Shown here: positions 46,180 to 59,545 of the stretch, one piece after another
Layout: each line of letters opens with the position of its first letter
Numbering within the stretch: position 1 is the first letter of the stretch
Origin: Brachypodius melanocephalos
Taxonomy: Eukaryota > Chordata > Aves > Passeriformes > Pycnonotidae
Assembly: GCA_013398615.1 (NCBI GenBank)
Contig: VZSR01003806.1
Location: 14,478,452-14,542,451, forward strand
DNA length: 64,000 bases
Direction: 5' to 3'
Program-made: the position numbers and the translations under genes
Notes under the pieces: generated by a model
Database searches by the model: none
Seen by the model: only the letters and a program-made list of their open reading frames with translations
Told to the model about the DNA's origin: nothing

Positions 46180-47288
46180 TACTGAAACTTTTTAAACATT
46201 TCTATTTATACATATACCCCTTAATAAGAAATTAAAAGGTTCAAATTTTCAGGAAGTTCTGAAAATTCCCCAAGTACAAATAAATGGAAGAAACCTATTC
46301 AATAAATTATGAACCTAAAAAATAATCAGTTAATATTCACTATCAAAAAGGCAATTTTATATAAAGTAGTTTCTGCATGTCCCCAGGCCATAAACTTACT
46401 CCCTGGCTTCCACTCTGTGGAAGTTTCAATTAGAATTTCATGTTGAAAAGTACATTAACACCTTCTTATATATATTTTGGTAATGTCTCTTTAACTCGGG
46501 CTGTCACAACTTGGAATGGATTTTTTTCAGTTTCCAATAAACCAGTTGAAAAAGGGGGTGGAAATATTGAATGGTTCATAAATATATAATGCTTCACATT
46601 TGTTATATTCTGCAATCAGAGGCAGCAGCTTTAAACTTGCATATCAGTGCGTAATTCCACAAACTTAAAAAATTGATCTGCCAATGTCTCCCCTCAAGCA
46701 ATCTTTTAATTAAATGAACTTCACTCACCTTACCTCTAAACTCCTTTGGTTGATTTTTTTAGAAAGATTTGATTCATTTTTCAGTGAAGTTTTTTCTTGT
46801 TTTTAAACTGTAAAGGTTGTTTAGTAAACAAGTGTTTAATAATGTATAGAAGGTGACTGAACATAGATCAATGCCAATTATTTATTCACAATAAAAAACT
46901 TAGAAGTAATGAGGTTCTTTTGTACGCTTGCCAACCAAAGCAGAAGTAGGCTTGGTTCTCAGTCACAGTAAATGAAATTGAGCTTTTAATTTGTAGGAAA
47001 CTGTGCTGATTTAGATCAGCTAGAGGTCTGCTTTAAGAGTATTTTCCCCCCATATGCTTATACAAGAATGGAATTTGTAATAATGGCAGTTCTGTTTAAC
47101 TGTATCATTAAGCTAGTACATGGTTCAACACAGAAAGTCGTGATAATATCAATAAAAACTTAAAATATTTTGGAACACTTGATATTAGTTTTTGAAAAAA
47201 AGATTTTGATCAAGTGCACTTAACAGTGCAGAATACAAAAATACAGGTTGAACTACGAGTGAAATGAGTGGCAAGTGTGTAGCTCCAG
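46180..47288. other. Unique AT-rich DNA, nothing recognised
   Basis: Ordinary non-repetitive sequence, T-rich around 46740-46810. Confidence 0.5.
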
Positions 47289-47816
47289 TTGGCTGGGATA
47301 AAGACCCTGATAGCAAATGTAGCAGTGGTACAATTTTTGACTTTTAAAAAGCTGCAAGGGCATGCTCCAGTGCAGGAAGATTGGAGAAGGACAGCAGAGA
47401 GAAGGTGTGTGGATCCCACCTGTGCTGTCAGACACATCTGCCTGCAGCTGCACCACAGGCCCTGGGCTGCAGGAGCGTGCAGGGCTGTGAGCAGTGGAAG
47501 AGGAGATGCACATGGCCAGGGTACAAACAGGAGCTGCATTCACTGCCTGCACCCCCGCTGCTCCCACTGCCAGGATGTCTTCTGTAAAATCACATCCCTG
47601 GAGAGACCCGCTTCTTCACTACCTTACAAGGGAAGGGTAGGAAGTACAGCAAAGCTGAGTGCTTTAGCTTTTCCTTGTGTAAACTACAGTTTGCTGCCAA
47701 GTGAACAAGAATTCCAGCTGATTTCACACCTCACTAGTTCCTTACTGTCCTTTTTTCCTGTCATAAAACTGGGCTGTGTGAAGAACATCAACCACGACAC
47801 TTTTGTTCTCCACTGA
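47289..47816 (+). other. Longest open frame in the window (175 codons), unrecognised, probably chance
   Basis: It starts at an ATG in AT-rich DNA, crosses a GC-rich patch (about 47375-47590) and ends at TGA. The GC-rich part is open on the other strand as well (minus frames of 104 and 109 codons, 47210-47567), so lack of AT-rich stop codons is enough to explain the length. The encoded middle is rich in Cys and His, including CIHCLHPRCSHCQDVFC at residues 83-99, whose C-x2-C-x4-C-x2-C spacing superficially resembles a zinc-binding knuckle. There is no known domain, no repeat family and no clear splice structure. It could alternatively be an exon of a long non-coding RNA. Confidence 0.12.
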
Positions 47817-48224
47817 CATTTTGACACCCTGTGTAGGAAAATCTATGGGTGAAGCTGGAAGACAACATCAGCCACTGTATTTCTCTCCCTCTTGTACATT
47901 TTAATGTTACTTAAAGTTCCACCATAAACCAAAATATATTTATGTTTATAAGCATCCTACATGCTTGTAAATTGATGCAGCAAAAGTTAAATGCATCTGC
48001 CAGTGGTTTTCAATGCCCATAGTAAATATTGCTCTATTTCCCCTTCCACTCCCCAAAAGTCTTTGCTTCTAAACCATTTGCAGTGCTGCTAAGGAATCAT
48101 AACTGCAGCACCAGACATTACATGACAGCTGTTTGAACAGAAATACTAATTGCTTTCATATTTAATTAGCTATTGTTTAAATTAAAAATACCAACAAAAC
48201 AGTCACAGCAGGCTCATTTTAACA
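47817..48224. other. Unique AT-rich DNA, nothing recognised
   Basis: No repeats or exon signals identified. Confidence 0.5.
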
Positions 48225-48420
48225 GGAGGTTTATTGGTCCAGGCAGCAGCTCAAAGAGCAGCAGGCGCTGGATTCACGCACCAGCTCTCTTTAGTCCTGA
48301 GAAACTGCCAGTGCATTCCTCACTCAACAGCTGCTGGTTCATCCCACTGGCCTGATCTTCCTAGTGCTTTTCCCTCTCCTGAAAAGGCAGAAACAGAGCT
48401 ATGTCATCCAAGACAGTAGC
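48225..48420 (-). other. GC-richer segment ending in a minus-strand poly-A signal
   Basis: On minus the segment runs from about 48420 through a GC-rich block (GGTGCGTGAATCCAGCGCC) to GGACCAATAAACCTCCTGTT at about 48225-48244. A canonical AATAAA at the end of a GC-rich block inside AT-rich DNA suggests either the R region of a decayed LTR or the 3' end of a transcript. I could not define TG...CA termini or a target-site duplication, and no CDS precedes it on minus. Confidence 0.2.
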
Positions 48421-51400
48421 TACCCTTAGCTAGTAATGATGCAGGTGCCTACAATCCCTTTATTGAAAATGGGGAGTAATAGCCCCATTCACACATCTGA
48501 AGAACATTGTAGTTTGATGCCAGGGTGTATCATGTTCACGATCCTCAGGACTGCCCACTTTAGCACAGTCTGTTTTCACATATTTGAGCACTTGGCCCTA
48601 GAACATCATGGCTATCTTTGTGATTTTTTCCTAATTCAAAATGACTGAATTAGGAGGCGGGTCAAGGAATGGTGTTTTAGTCTCAAGAGGATAATGGTAT
48701 GTGCTCTGCACTCTGAAAAGTGATTTGGAGCTGTGACACCTTTCTTTCTATACTTGAGAGCTGTGTCCCCCACAACCACTTATTGCTTATATGGAATGAT
48801 CTTTGGGGCTTCCCATCCCCAGATGTACCTGGGGTCCTCTTGGAAAGTAACAAGCTCAGGTGAAAGGATATTCAACTGGTTTATGTGTAGGAGGCAATGG
48901 GTTCTCAAAGCAAGGAGGAAATGTGAGTTATTTGACCATGTACTTATAGTTGAAGTTAGAGTAATATAAGCCAATAGTTATGCCATGGAAATCCAAAGTA
49001 TGGCAGGATGAGTATCAAGCATTATGTCACATGAAAGACTGGTGTCAAAGGCTTTCACCCTCTACAAGTTCAATATTTCCCCTCTTCCCTCTGTGTCAGA
49101 TGGGAACATTGGAAACCTCACTCCAGGGAACAGGTTGCATAGCTAGAACCAACTCAGTGCAGGGACAGAGTCCTGTGTAGTGCACAGTGTGATGTCCCTG
49201 TGGCAGGTCAACCTAGGAGATCCAGAATTGTTTCCCTGAATGTGGAGATTCTGGGATGTTACACTTCGTTAATATTTTTATGTTGTTATTATTATGTTTG
49301 GATAATACTGCTTTACATATTACCAAGTGGCAATTGAGGCATTTTTCAATGGAATGTGGTGGTAACCAATGGCTGTCATCATTATCTTCTCCCTGGTGAC
49401 ATCTGAAGAAGTTACTAAAACACTTCCAATTGCTTTGCTGGCTGCATGACCATTCACCTCAGTGATTCTCAAAAATGTTGGCAAGTATATTGCAGGTACA
49501 ACTACTCTCTTAAATAAATATTTGTGTGGATTACCACGTGTGATTCACTTTCTGCTGATATTTGTGAAAAGAAAATTGTCTCACCCAAATATACATGAAA
49601 ATCAAATATTTAACTGTTGCAAACACTGCCAAGGACAATTTTGTTTAAAATGTGTGCAAATATTCATGACAAATGTTTTGTGATATTCAGCTCTGAATAA
49701 TTAACAATGCTTAAATTGCAACACATGTAACAAAACCTATTAGTTCTAATAAGTCAGTACAGTAGAATTAATCAGGTTTTCATTTAAGCAAATGTATTAC
49801 AAACTAAATTGTTTCATAAGCTGTCAAATGCACAGAAGCACAAAAGTTTGCATCCATTTTTAAGTACCAAGAAGCAGGCTGGTACACGGCCCTTAGGTTT
49901 TGGTTCATGTTCTGACTGCGAGCCCAGCTCACACATGGGGGCAGTGATGCTCAGAAAGGGATTTGTAGTGAGATCCTGCACAGCTGACCTCAGCTGTCTG
50001 AAAAATGCTGGTGGGAATGATTTGTCCCAAGCTTCCTGTAAAAGCAGGGGATGCTGTGGAGAATCTCTCTTCCCCAGGACACGCACCTACGACAGACGGA
50101 ATGAATTGCAGTCTGGAGGTTCCTGTCACTCTCCGCTAACCCTAAGAGGAGCCTGAGCAGATTATTTGGGTTAGACACCTACGAGACAGAAAGAATTAGG
50201 TGATAGGAATCTCTTCAATTACAGATCCCAAACAACAAACTTGGATTAGGTGAAATGAACTCACCTCTACTTGGCATTTTCAGGAGACTGTAAGGGAATT
50301 GCATGTCTTGCTGAAAAGAGTTTTCATTACACAACCCTGATTTGCTTATTATGTGCCATGTTTCTTTGCCTGCAATAATATGGCAAACCCCTTGCCTTCA
50401 CCACCTTATTATGAAGGTCAAAATTAGTAATGATGCATTTATTCAAATCTGATTTTTTGACTGAAATATGTGCAAAAGGATTGGAAATATTTTCTTTCAA
50501 AAAACAAGTTTCTAGAATTCACAGTTTAAAAATAACCCAAAATATACCACAAGTGTGCCTCAATACTCAAAGCAAAAAAAAGAAAAAAATAGGAAAAAAA
50601 TCAAGATATTATAGATTTTCCCATTCTCATGATCTTTAAGACATATGTATGATTTTTGGGGACCCAATCCATGACATTTTAGGTTGGGATTATCAAGATG
50701 AAATTACTCTTCCCTTCTTGGTTGTTGTTTATGAGGATGTTTTTGTTTTTCTGAGGCAAAATACATGTAGATTATATTATTCATCTGAAAATGTAGTAGG
50801 CAGAATCAAGGAAATGCTGTGGCACTGGTGCATGACCTCATGCTGAATGCATACAGTAGAAACCCCCACACAATCCATGAACACAGTACCCAAAGAAAGC
50901 AAATGCAAAACAATTTTCCTATGCTACATTATCATTATTGTGTGACTCTTTCATTTGAGAATGCAAACATGAATACAAAACCAGCTCTTCTCTCTTCTCC
51001 CCACAAACACCAGTGATTTCCCATGTCAGCTGAAATATACATTACATGGCAAGAGAAAAAAACCTTGATTCTGGAGAAAACCAGTGTGGAAGCAAGACCC
51101 TTGTGTTCCTTGGAGGGAAAGCCTGCCCCCTGAGCCCTGAATTATAGTCTGCAAATTGCAAGATGATGCCTGGATTCCCAGCTGCTGGATGCCACACATG
51201 GTGCCCCTTGCATAACTTGCCCAAGCAGCCTCTGTCACGCACCAGGAGAGCACAGGCAGCCACACTGTCAAACCAAGCACAGGCTGTGGTTTCTCTTTAA
51301 CATGATTCCTAAACAGGCATAGCAAGGTGTAATGCAGCTATGGATAGATGTGGATTTCATTGGAATAAATTCATCAAGTCCTTTCATTTCAAACAAAATG

Positions 51401-52905
51401 GTTTCTGGATTTCAGATTTTAAAATAGCATGACAGATGCATTCAGATGGTGTCTACCAACAAGGTTCATCTGCACACCCAAAAGGGTGAGTTGGAGACCT
51501 ATATTTTTACAAATTTTCTGCAGAATATTGGTCTTATGGAAAACTTTAAAATGTCTTCAAGTTTGGGTTTTTCTAATTAAGTTCAAAATTTGCCATCAGC
51601 AAGATTTCGATTCAGTGTACTGTTAACTAATTTGTTTTTCATCAAGTTCTTTATTAACAAAGAAATCCCTTGATTATTACACTTCTCTGACTTCTTGATA
51701 ATCTCCCTTGCAACCAGTCACATAATGCCTAAATACTTTTCACTGAAATATTATTGAGCCAAAAAAGTTGATGGGCCCTGTAATTAACTTCCAAATAATA
51801 TGAAAGAAATAGGGTGTTGCGAATACTAGGAGTCAGAAATGGATTAGTGCCCAATTTGAGAGGTCCATGGCACTGAGCACAGCCTTTGAGCTGAGGCTCA
51901 GGTCTGTTTCAGTCCTGTTCTTCGTTCTTCCTGACAGCCAATGCAATTTATATTTTACAGTGCTTTTCCTGACTGCACTCCAGGATACTTAACACATTCA
52001 AATGACCACAAGCTATTCAGCCCTGATGGGCAAGATGAAGCACAGTGATGCCTCCTCAAACTTACTTCCTTTCCAATTACAAAAATAAATTAGCTGAACC
52101 TAACAGCACAAACCTGAGAAATGGATATTGCAAAGAAGAGAGTACCTTCAAGCTGGGCTGAGAGTGATAATAATCTAGCCCATAATTAAGAGTAGAAATA
52201 TGCTTCAGTATTAAACAGCCACTGCTTCATTTGCAGTTGATAGGAAGAGAGCAAACTCATTACAACAGCAATGTAAGGCTTTTCATACAAGTGCCATAAA
52301 AAAAGACATTGCAAATATAAGTTAATTAGCCATATAACGTGTCTTGATGACAAGAACTTCCTGCCATAATACTTTTTATGGAGAGATAAGAAAAGTCAGA
52401 ACTTGCTCAAAAGTGGAAAAGTAGCTGCCACGATGAGGAATATAAATCAGGATTTCTGCTTTAACATGAAATCACAAGGGTTCATTGCCCCAAATACACA
52501 ATGTGAAAGCATAGATGTCCTCAACAATTTGGGGAATAAAATGTGTTTTAAGTAGCACTTAAAATGTGTTTCAAGTAACAGCAGGAGAAGCTCTTCACAG
52601 ACCACATGTGGTTTCTTTGCCTTCAGAGACGGGGTAGAAACTGAAATTATTCTGAAAGGAGCCAGGACATTCACCTTGTGCCACTTGCTCCAATCTCCTG
52701 GGATCACTCTGTGCACGTGTAGGGAGAGCTGGAGAGAAATGCAAGACTCCTGAAGGAGCTCAGGAGCAGTAAACTCCCACTGATGGTACTCAGCAGTAAC
52801 TTCTATAAATGTTCTGGATGTGAAACATCTCTTTTCTTCAGGAGTTCACAACAAATGAAATTCACAGAGAGAGATTTATTTAACCAATAGATATAACCAC
52901 AAGTA
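48421..52905. other. Mostly unique DNA with two GC-richer patches
   Basis: The patches at about 49880-50150 and 51080-51290 carry several overlapping short frames on both strands, which reflects composition. No domain, CR1 block or LTR was recognised. An A-rich piece lies at about 50573-50600. Confidence 0.4.
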
Positions 52906-52934
52906 GACTTTTTTTTTTCTTTTTTTTTTTCTGT
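52906..52934. repeat. T-rich tract
   Basis: Two T-runs separated by CT, followed by TCTGTTAGAG. Simple low complexity. Confidence 0.8.
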
Positions 52935-53727
52935 TAGAGTTTCTTTCTTTAGCTTTCATCACTCCTTCTTTGGAGCAATTAGACCCAGGAAACAGTACTA
53001 AATATGAAATGAAAGCCCAAGGCACAGGTTCAAACACAAACTGGAGCTAGGTAATGTTTAAGGTAATTTCTTTTGTCTGCTTTTAACATTTTCTGCCTTA
53101 CCCAGTAGACTATGTTAAAGTTGAGATTTTGAAAATGAAAATGCAAAGTTTCCCCCCTTGAAAACATGGATGACATTTCAGGAGTCCTTCCTCCACAGCT
53201 CCTTGTCTATTTTTCAAAGCAAACAAAGCCAACATTAAAAAGTTTAAAAAAATTAAACTCGAGTGAAAAGAGAGAGAAAAAAATAGAGAGGCATAAACTT
53301 CTCTTCCATTTCTGACCAGTATTGTTCTTCTTGTTCATATTACCCATACTCTGTCAAAATGAGCAGCTGGTAACACTTGTTATTAAGAACATGTTATAGA
53401 TGGATTTTAACTTATTTGCTATGTTACAGAATATGTTATGGACATGAGAAAATGCCCTGATTCAGACTCAAAATTTTACTTCTCACATAAGATTCTGACT
53501 TGTAATAATCTGATTCCCCAGCAAACTTTCTTATCTGTCAGAAATAAATAAACAAGACCATAATTCATTAGTGCCAGGACAGAATCTTCTAATATGTATT
53601 GTAAGTATAAGACATTCTATTTCTTGCTAGATTTCCCTATTTACCTGTTTTCTAAACTATCTACTTCATTAAAAGTAGTTGTCTATCTAATCAAGCTTTC
53701 AGTAGAAAATGGTAATTTTTACAAATC
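52935..53727. other. Unique AT-rich DNA, nothing recognised
   Basis: A GAGAGAAAAAAATAGAGAGG purine-rich piece lies near 53271. Nothing else stands out. Confidence 0.5.
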
Positions 53728-53752
53728 AAAAAAAAAAAAAAAAAAAAAAAAA
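53728..53752. repeat. A25 homopolymer tract
   Basis: Twenty-five A between ACAAATC and GATAAATGG. There is no adjacent repeat or gene-derived sequence, so it is not evidently the tail of a retrocopy. Confidence 0.95.
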
Positions 53753-55283
53753 GATAAATGGAAATGGTTTCCTTAACTACAGCAAGAAATCACTAAACCT
53801 TTGGTGGAACACTTGGAAGCAAACTTTTTTTGAATGACTAATCTATTAAGATTCTTGAAGTCCTCTAAATACCTCAAATACTTCACTCTAAAGAAAAACA
53901 AAAAGATATACTAAATGATTCTGAAGCTTTTAGGTACCATTTGGGCAGATATTATCTATATAATAGGTTATATAATAGGTTAATAACATGACTGCTAATC
54001 ACTGTTTCAGTTAATGCAAGTCACAAAAGGCAGCGAATCTGCAGACTACAAAATAAACTTCTGCAGTGCCTGGATCTAGAGTGTGCAAATAATCCCTTAT
54101 ACTCATAATCACTGGAGTTCACCAAAGGGTACCAGGGGAAATGAAATGGGAATGGGAATGAAACACATATATTGATGTGACTGATTTGAGGATAGGGAGC
54201 TCAAGCAGTAACCTATTCTGCTGAAGCAGAACTGTAAAGTATTCTAGTTCTGAGCAGAACTCTGGAGATGCACCAAGCATAGCTAGGCATACTCTTAAAA
54301 ATTAACAGCACAGCAGGGCTCCTTAGCGTGAAATTACCCTCTGTGTTTCCTGGGGTTTCCAGAATCTGCATGTTATGTATTCATTTCATTACCACTAACT
54401 TATTCAAGCTTCTGTTTCCTCCGTTTCACATTCAGTGCTTCTAACCCTTTGTATTTTTAGCTTCTCCATTTCCTGCTCTTCTTTCCTCTTTCATGTTCTC
54501 TTTTGCTCAGAGCTCAAAGAGAGGGTTCAGAAAACTTTCAGTAGGACACCTGAGAGAGGATGCTGGTCTGTCAGGAGCTGCCTATTATCTCTGAACCCTG
54601 CCTGACACAGACACTGAATGCAGAGCACTCAGGAGTATTGTGCACAGGTTTGAATCATTGTAGCATCAGTTCATTTTGCAGTGACAAGGATCCTCAAGAT
54701 AAGGGTTTAAAACTTCCTTAAAGCCAAACAGTATAGGTACCTGTTTCAATGAAATTGAGGCTTATTTCTAAGTCTTTTATAATCCTTCTCATTTCTCATG
54801 ATCTCCTCTTCCTTCATCTTTCAATCTCTTTCAACAACCTTGCATATGAGAGCACAATAAAAACGCTTTGACATCCATCTTGGTAAATGAAAAACATGGT
54901 GAAAGCAGAGTATGGATGTGTGCAGTTTACTCCTAATATTAAGCTATTAGAACATTCTGGGGGAAAAAAGTAATTATGAAATTATTGATCTGCTATCAGC
55001 TATATGGTTGGGTTTCTAAGGTGTGCAATAATATCCCTAGATATGGGTTGTAATATGAGAAAGATTATTAGAATTTAGCAGCAAAGCTTAATGGAAGAAA
55101 CCATCCAGATAAAGATTTTTTAAAAATCTTTTCATGCCTTGTTTATTTTGTCTGCAACATCTTTATTCATATGCTCACAGTCTGAAGTTAGTACATGGGA
55201 TGAAATATCAAAGAAGATGGAAGTCTATCACAGCCAGATTTTATCTAACTTCAGTTTATTGAATAATGTACAAAATCTTTGTT
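53753..55283. other. Unique DNA with a 12-bp tandem duplication
   Basis: TATATAATAGGT occurs twice back to back at 53957-53968 and 53969-53980. The rest is ordinary non-repetitive sequence. Confidence 0.5.
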
Positions 55284-55347
55284 TGGTTTGGTTGGGTGTT
55301 TTGTTTTGTTTTGTTTTGTTTTGTTTTGTTTTGCTTTGTTTTGTTTC
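55284..55347. repeat. (TTTTG)n pentanucleotide repeat
   Basis: GGTTT units lead into about ten TTTTG units, with one C interruption at 55334. The minus frame 55228-55449 (Lys/Thr/Gln/Asn-rich) and the Phe/Val/Leu-rich part of the plus frame 55139-55492 are products of this tract. Confidence 0.93.
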
Positions 55348-58300
55348 AATGTGGGGGCCACTTATACCAGTATTGCTCATGCAGAGTAACATCTTACTAT
55401 CCAAAATGCCCAGAAAACACTCACTGTATTTAAAGGTTTTTGCACTCACTCATCATCATGGTGCCCAAAGGCAGAATTCAAATCTATATTAAGGCACTTC
55501 AGTTTAAGTGTTTGTCTGTACACAGGTACATCTGGTTTTCTGAAGAGAAAGTCTCCTGGATATCCCACAACAAAACAAGCCTCTCTCTGGCTGTTGGTGT
55601 TGGTATCTGAGTCCCAGCATTGGCTTCTAAGCCCCTGGTGCAGGCAGACATGGAGAACACTAGGTGAAAACTAAAGAATTACTCTTGACCAGCAGCAAGT
55701 GTCCAGTTCCATTACACACGTAAGCATCTGGTGTCATTTGAGAAGCTTGGAGGTGCCTTTCCTGATGCAGGATGGTGTCTTGCAGAGTCCTCTGTGATCT
55801 GCCTGCCCCATGGGGCTGTCTTAGACTGGATGAGCAGCTCAGCTGGCACCAAATACGTTTTTATGACTGAAGTGACTCCTTGTCTGCACTGTGTGGAGAG
55901 CTGAAGCACTGCCTGATGGACTGAAGGGTGTCTGAGCCACTGCCAGCTCACACCAGGGCTGCTCCCAGCAGGAAGGCCAGATGTGGTCACACTGATTGTG
56001 TGGAAGAGGCTACATGGAACAGGTGAGTCCTGACAGTCAGTCTCAAGGCCAGGAAACAGTCCCAGAAGCTTCTGAGTTGCTGTGCATAGGCATGGTGTTA
56101 CTGTGTAGGCTGTTATTTTCAGAATTTTTCATCATTCTCTTGCACAAACAAGGTTGAGACAATCTCATGCTCATGAAGATTTCTTGGGAGGCTCTGAACC
56201 TGGTATAATTCATAAGTTATAATAAAATTTACTTCTAGAGAAAATAAAAAGTCAAGAGTACAGAAAGAGAGAAAGAAAGAACATGAGAGACAATTAGGGT
56301 TCCCAGGTCAGTATCCTCCCCCGGGTTCCTGTTCAGTGCAGTGGCTGTCCCTGTAATATTTTTATTTTATTTTTATTTTTTTGCCACAATAACAGTATAT
56401 TTTTCACCAGGACCCATTTGAGACCCCATTGTTTGCTCCTGTTTATGATGCTGAAGATCATTTTGATTGGTAACAGAGGCTAAGTTTTATATGACTGCTA
56501 AGCTTAATACTTCTGTGTTATTTGGGTTCCTAAAGTAGCTCAAAAACTACAACCAAAACAGAAGAAAAGGAGGTAAAGAAGGGATGATTATCTTGCTGTG
56601 GCAAGTACTTCCCATATCAGCAGATGCAGGAACAAAGACATGAGAATAACAACATATGGGAAATGGCAGGAGAACTACAGCAGGAGAACAAAGGGAAAAC
56701 TCTTCCAGAGAGGCTGTGGGATAGCATTCCCATGGCAGCTTGGGTGAAACGGTGCAGAGGTGCTGGGGGAAAGCCCTTAGTTCTAAAAGAGATGCCCTCA
56801 TGTAGCATTCCCTCAGTCTGGTCACTCATCATGTACTTCTAACTATTATCTGCATCACACCTGCATTCAGAATGGTTTATCCTTTCCTATTTGGCTCAGA
56901 AACACTCCACAAAGTCAATTTAAGAACATTTATGCCTTGTGTAGGGAAATCATGCTGTTGCAATATCCTATTGCTTAAATGACTTAGAAAGAGATCTATA
57001 AATGTGTGGCATGGCTTACATAAATCAAAGTGCATTAGGGATTTGGGGAAGTTTTTGCTCTCACATACACCATTCTAAACCTGAAGTATGTAAATCAGTA
57101 CCAATTGAATTACTCTTGATTTGTCTTACTGTAAATGCATCAGTGTAGTCCATGAGTCAGCTTTTTAATTAGAAATCCCAGGGAGACTGAAGCTGGACAG
57201 GCATTTTTTACATTAATCATGTTTTTTCAAGGAGACTTGAAACAGAGACATACTCCATAATTTGGAATAAAATAAAAATAGCATTAAAATTATATCATTC
57301 ATTAATCTATAATCTTCACTGTTGTAAGTGCTCCTGAGTCTCCACAGCACTGAATTTAGAGTATAAATCAAAGACTATTCTAGAGGCTACAGAATTTACA
57401 GATCATAAAAAAGCATTAATAACATAAAAATAATGAATAACATTAAGAGAACCTTGCCTGCTTTATCCTATTTCCAATTTCCCTTTTGGAAATATTATGA
57501 GGCAGAAGTCAGCACGAACATTTGCATTGATTTTACTGTTCTGTCTGGTTCCTCACACAACACCACAAACACAGACTCTGTACCAGTACTGAAATCTGTA
57601 TTGCTGAACTTCTGTGTCTGCAGAAGAATAACAGCCAGGTCACTCTTGGCATAAGAGAGACTTTAAATGAAGAAATACAATATAGTATTCCATACCTACA
57701 TACCACTTTCATGGAAAAGTAGGAGCTTTATGGTTGCTCCTACTTTTAAATTGCCTCTCCTCTCCTCTCCAGCTCTGCAGTCTCTGCCGTGTCTCTCTCA
57801 TGTGGCTTTTTCTGTCTTTTTGCAGAAATCTGACACAAAGTCTTGTGAATGATGTGTACTCTAATACACTATGGTTATGAATTGTCCAGAGACTAACCTT
57901 GGATTGTTGGAATAAACGTAGACAGAATGCCAAGAAAATTATGTCTCTAAGTATACTCAGTTCCCAATAACAAATGGTAAAGATAGTTATATAAAAGAGA
58001 TGAAGGCATAAAACCAACATTATACAAAAATAAGAACACGAAACTGTATTAAAAAACTTATGACCTGTAGCTAACCAAGCTTAACATTGCAAAGTCATTC
58101 CAAGGGAAATTTGGATGGTCTTGTCCTCTGCAGAAAATCAAACAGTATATGGTGATTCCCCACTTCATCAAAAAGGAAAATGTTAAATGATAATGACAAA
58201 ATACCTGTCTTTTCACCTGTCTCACTACTCCTGCAACCTATTTTTCTGCTTTAAAAACTGTGGATTGGATTTCTTTAGGAACAAGTAATAGAGAAAAAGC

Positions 58301-59515
58301 CTTTTCTAGACACAGAAACTCAGATCTAGAATGTCAGCAATGTTGTTTTGTGAAAGGCCTTGTGACAACAAAATAATAAAAAATATTAAATGGTCAGGGG
58401 GCAGGTCAATATGGTGAAGAAAAGGAAAGGTCCCAATGACATGTGAAGGTGGACATACATATGAGTTTTATAAAGCCCACATTTGGGAAAAAAACAATAT
58501 TGTTAAAAAAGTCAAAGCACGGTTAAAACCAGATGGATTTTAGACAAACAGGAGTGACCTTTCAATTTGTAAATACAATCCTTCTTTCCTTTTCAGAACT
58601 AACAACTCTGCAAGTTTGATGGTCCTGATGGCTTTCTCAAGCAGAGGGAAGATTGATACTGTGCAATGACCACCACAACTTTGGCCACTGGAGCTCCCAG
58701 AACAGCAAAAACCAGACAAAAACTGTTGGGTAGGAAGATATAGTTGGGTCTGGACAAATGATACCTCTACTCCAAGCAGATGCAATTGATATTAAATATT
58801 CTAATATTTTGCTTAGAATTCATTCTCCTCTATTTCAGATACCCAAATTTTCTATTACCCAGACCAAAACATAAGCTATTTTCCTACATTCCCAGTCTAG
58901 GACAGGTGAAAAAGTTGTGGGTCTTCTCAGGGTTTGTTTCTTAAAACAACTAACTTTATCTCATTAGGATTTTTGAAAAATCAAATCAAAATTCAAATTA
59001 AAATCCAAAATCCTGAAGAATGCAGGATCAGTCTGGATCAGTCATTCAAATATTTAATTTTGTGGACTTTTTCTTCTCTATGTCTGGGAGAACTTGTTTT
59101 ATTAGACAACATTTCAAAAGACAATTGACAAAAGGCAATTGTGGACTATAAGTCATAATTTTCTCAAGTTAGAAATGCTGACAATGTACAAAACTTTTAT
59201 AGTTTATGGTTTGCAATGTACCTGGCTTCAAAGAGAGAATTGCTGTCTAAATTCTGTAATGTTCCTCTCATTTTCCCACCAGCTCCTGACATAGAGCATG
59301 ATGTTTATTGATGTGATCCAGTGAGACAAATTTGTACTTTCTCTTAATGTCAGGCTCTCTATTCAGCCACCTACTCCAGGTTCTTCTTCTGCCAAAAGCC
59401 ACTCTGCCTATATCTAAGTTGCTTTTAAAGAATGTTACATGAATTTCAGTACAAATTTTGACCTGACAAAGTTTTCAATTTTAAAACCCTGCTAAATTTT
59501 CCTCAGTCCAATTGA
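55348..59515. other. Mostly unique DNA, GC-richer around 55700-56060
   Basis: The GC-richer part has a 92-codon minus frame (55712-55990) without domain. A purine-rich GAAAGAGAGAAAGAAAGAAC lies near 56261 and a TTTTA run at about 56358-56381. No transposon family recognised. Confidence 0.4.
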
Positions 59516-59545
59516 AAAAAAAAAAAAAATATATATATATATGTA
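59516..59545. repeat. A-run plus (TA)n
   Basis: A14-type run passing into about six TA units and then GTATATGG. Compound simple repeat. Confidence 0.9.

Noticed and set aside
53728..53752. Long A-runs (also 5073-5121) as poly-A tails of processed pseudogenes
   Set aside because: No gene-like or intron-free sequence precedes the runs on the appropriate side, and no target-site duplications are visible.
58540..58785. Possible C-type-lectin-like coding remnant (WVWTND-like words on plus)
   Set aside because: Only a few residues resemble the domain, stops interrupt the plus frame, and the conserved cysteine spacing is absent.
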